DNA of 5,196 nucleotides from Bacillota bacterium (GTDB lineage: Bacteria > Vulcanimicrobiota > JAMDEM01): contig JAMDEM010000129.1 of assembly GCA_023486985.1 (NCBI GenBank), forward strand, positions 1-5,196, written 5' to 3'. The position numbers and the translations under genes were made by a program. The stretch's first letter is position 1, and every line of letters starts with the position of its first letter. The notes under the pieces are model-generated. The model was given only the letters and a program-made list of their open reading frames with translations, did no database searches and was not told the DNA's origin. Below are positions 4,948 to 5,196 of this stretch, piece after piece.

Positions 4948-5196
4948 ATGATAGAAAATTTTGATTCCCTGGTAAAGGAAGCCAAAAAGGCAGGTCCTCT
5001 AAGAATTGTCCTGGCTGCCGCCGAGGAGGAGTCTGCTCTTGAAGCGGTTAAATCCGCTCAGGATGCGGGACTGGTTATTCCCGTACTTGTTGGAAATAAA
5101 GATGAAATCATTCCAAAAGCCCAAAAAATCGGACTGAAATTTCAGGAAGGCGATATAATTGATGCAAAAGACATGGTTTTAATGGTTGTTCTCGTT
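4948..5196 (+). CDS. ptb: Phosphate butyryltransferase/acyltransferase N-terminal part, running off the right edge
   Basis: Ptb interconverts butyryl-CoA plus phosphate with butyryl phosphate plus CoA, usually paired with a butyrate kinase. The 83 visible codons begin MIENFDSLVKEAKKAG. They continue PLRIVLAAAEEESALEAV, then AGLVIPVLVGNKDEI and AQKIGLKFQEGDIID. This is the normal N-terminal Rossmann-like opening of the Ptb/Pta family, where the AVAxAEDEPVLEAV and ADxILVGDxDEI patterns are conserved. Ribosome site AGAGGTGA lies six bases before the ATG. After IIDAKDM the sequence becomes VLMVVLV, where the family would normally carry an AALKAVELV-type helix. That stretch coincides with a piece of the dispersed 40-bp repeat. 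The gene may thus be interrupted, or the final bases may belong to a wrong contig join. Ptb cannot be firmly separated from phosphate acetyltransferase on this fragment. Confidence 0.8.
   Translation, partial: MIENFDSLVKEAKKAGPLRIVLAAAEEESALEAVKSAQDAGLVIPVLVGNKDEIIPKAQKIGLKFQEGDIIDAKDMVLMVVLV
5181..5196 (+). repeat. Partial copy C of the 40-bp repeat at the right window edge
   Basis: AATGGTTGTTCTCG matches copy A at 14 of 14 bases; extended to the window end the match is 15 of 16. It lies inside the ptb frame where the protein departs from the family, and it is cut by the window edge, so its true extent is unknown. Confidence 0.5.

Overview
The window is bacterial chromosomal DNA of moderate, slightly AT-rich composition. 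Genes are tightly packed and most have strong Shine-Dalgarno sites of the AGGTG, AGGAG or AGAGGTGA type. Taxonomy cannot be fixed from sequence alone. A probable bacillithiol gene (bshC), a ubiX with an LpdD-like partner and a phosphate butyryltransferase together suggest an anaerobic or facultative bacterium. No phage, CRISPR, tRNA or rRNA feature was found.

Layout. Positions 1-600 carry two minus-strand genes. A small exported NTF2-like protein (136-600) is followed, with a 4-bp ATGA overlap, by the first 46 codons of a probable bshC that runs off the left edge. A divergent intergenic region (601-701) separates them from an inositol monophosphatase family gene (suhB, to 1496), which probably starts at a TTG at 720. 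Facing suhB, with only 28 bp between the stop codons, is a 587-residue minus-strand protein (1525-3288). It has a helical N-terminus, a roughly 280-residue coiled coil and a C-terminal lytic-transglycosylase-like (SLT) domain. After a 338-bp AT-rich intergenic region comes a plus-strand run: ubiX (3627-4190), a small LpdD-like prenyl-flavin partner protein (4172-4618), a 330-bp hairpin-rich repeat region, and the start of a phosphate butyryltransferase gene (from 4948) that runs off the right edge.

Genes acting together. The ubiX and lpdD-like genes overlap and form the clearest functional unit: cofactor supply and probable chaperoning for a UbiD-type decarboxylase that is not in this window. 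The ptb gene begins an acyl-phosphate step and would normally be followed by an acyl kinase gene, also outside. The NTF2-like gene and bshC are translationally coupled. The SLT coiled-coil gene stands alone.

The most notable structure is not in the genes. Two families of short dispersed repeats are present: a 26-bp perfect repeat at 1-26 and 664-689, and a roughly 40-bp repeat at 3555-3594, 4612-4651 and, in part, 5181-5196. One copy of each sits exactly at a window edge, and the two partial genes read into these copies. This suggests either a short contig broken at repeats or repeat insertions that interrupt the genes. No convincing new multi-gene system is visible. The best leads are the repeat families and the coiled-coil SLT protein.
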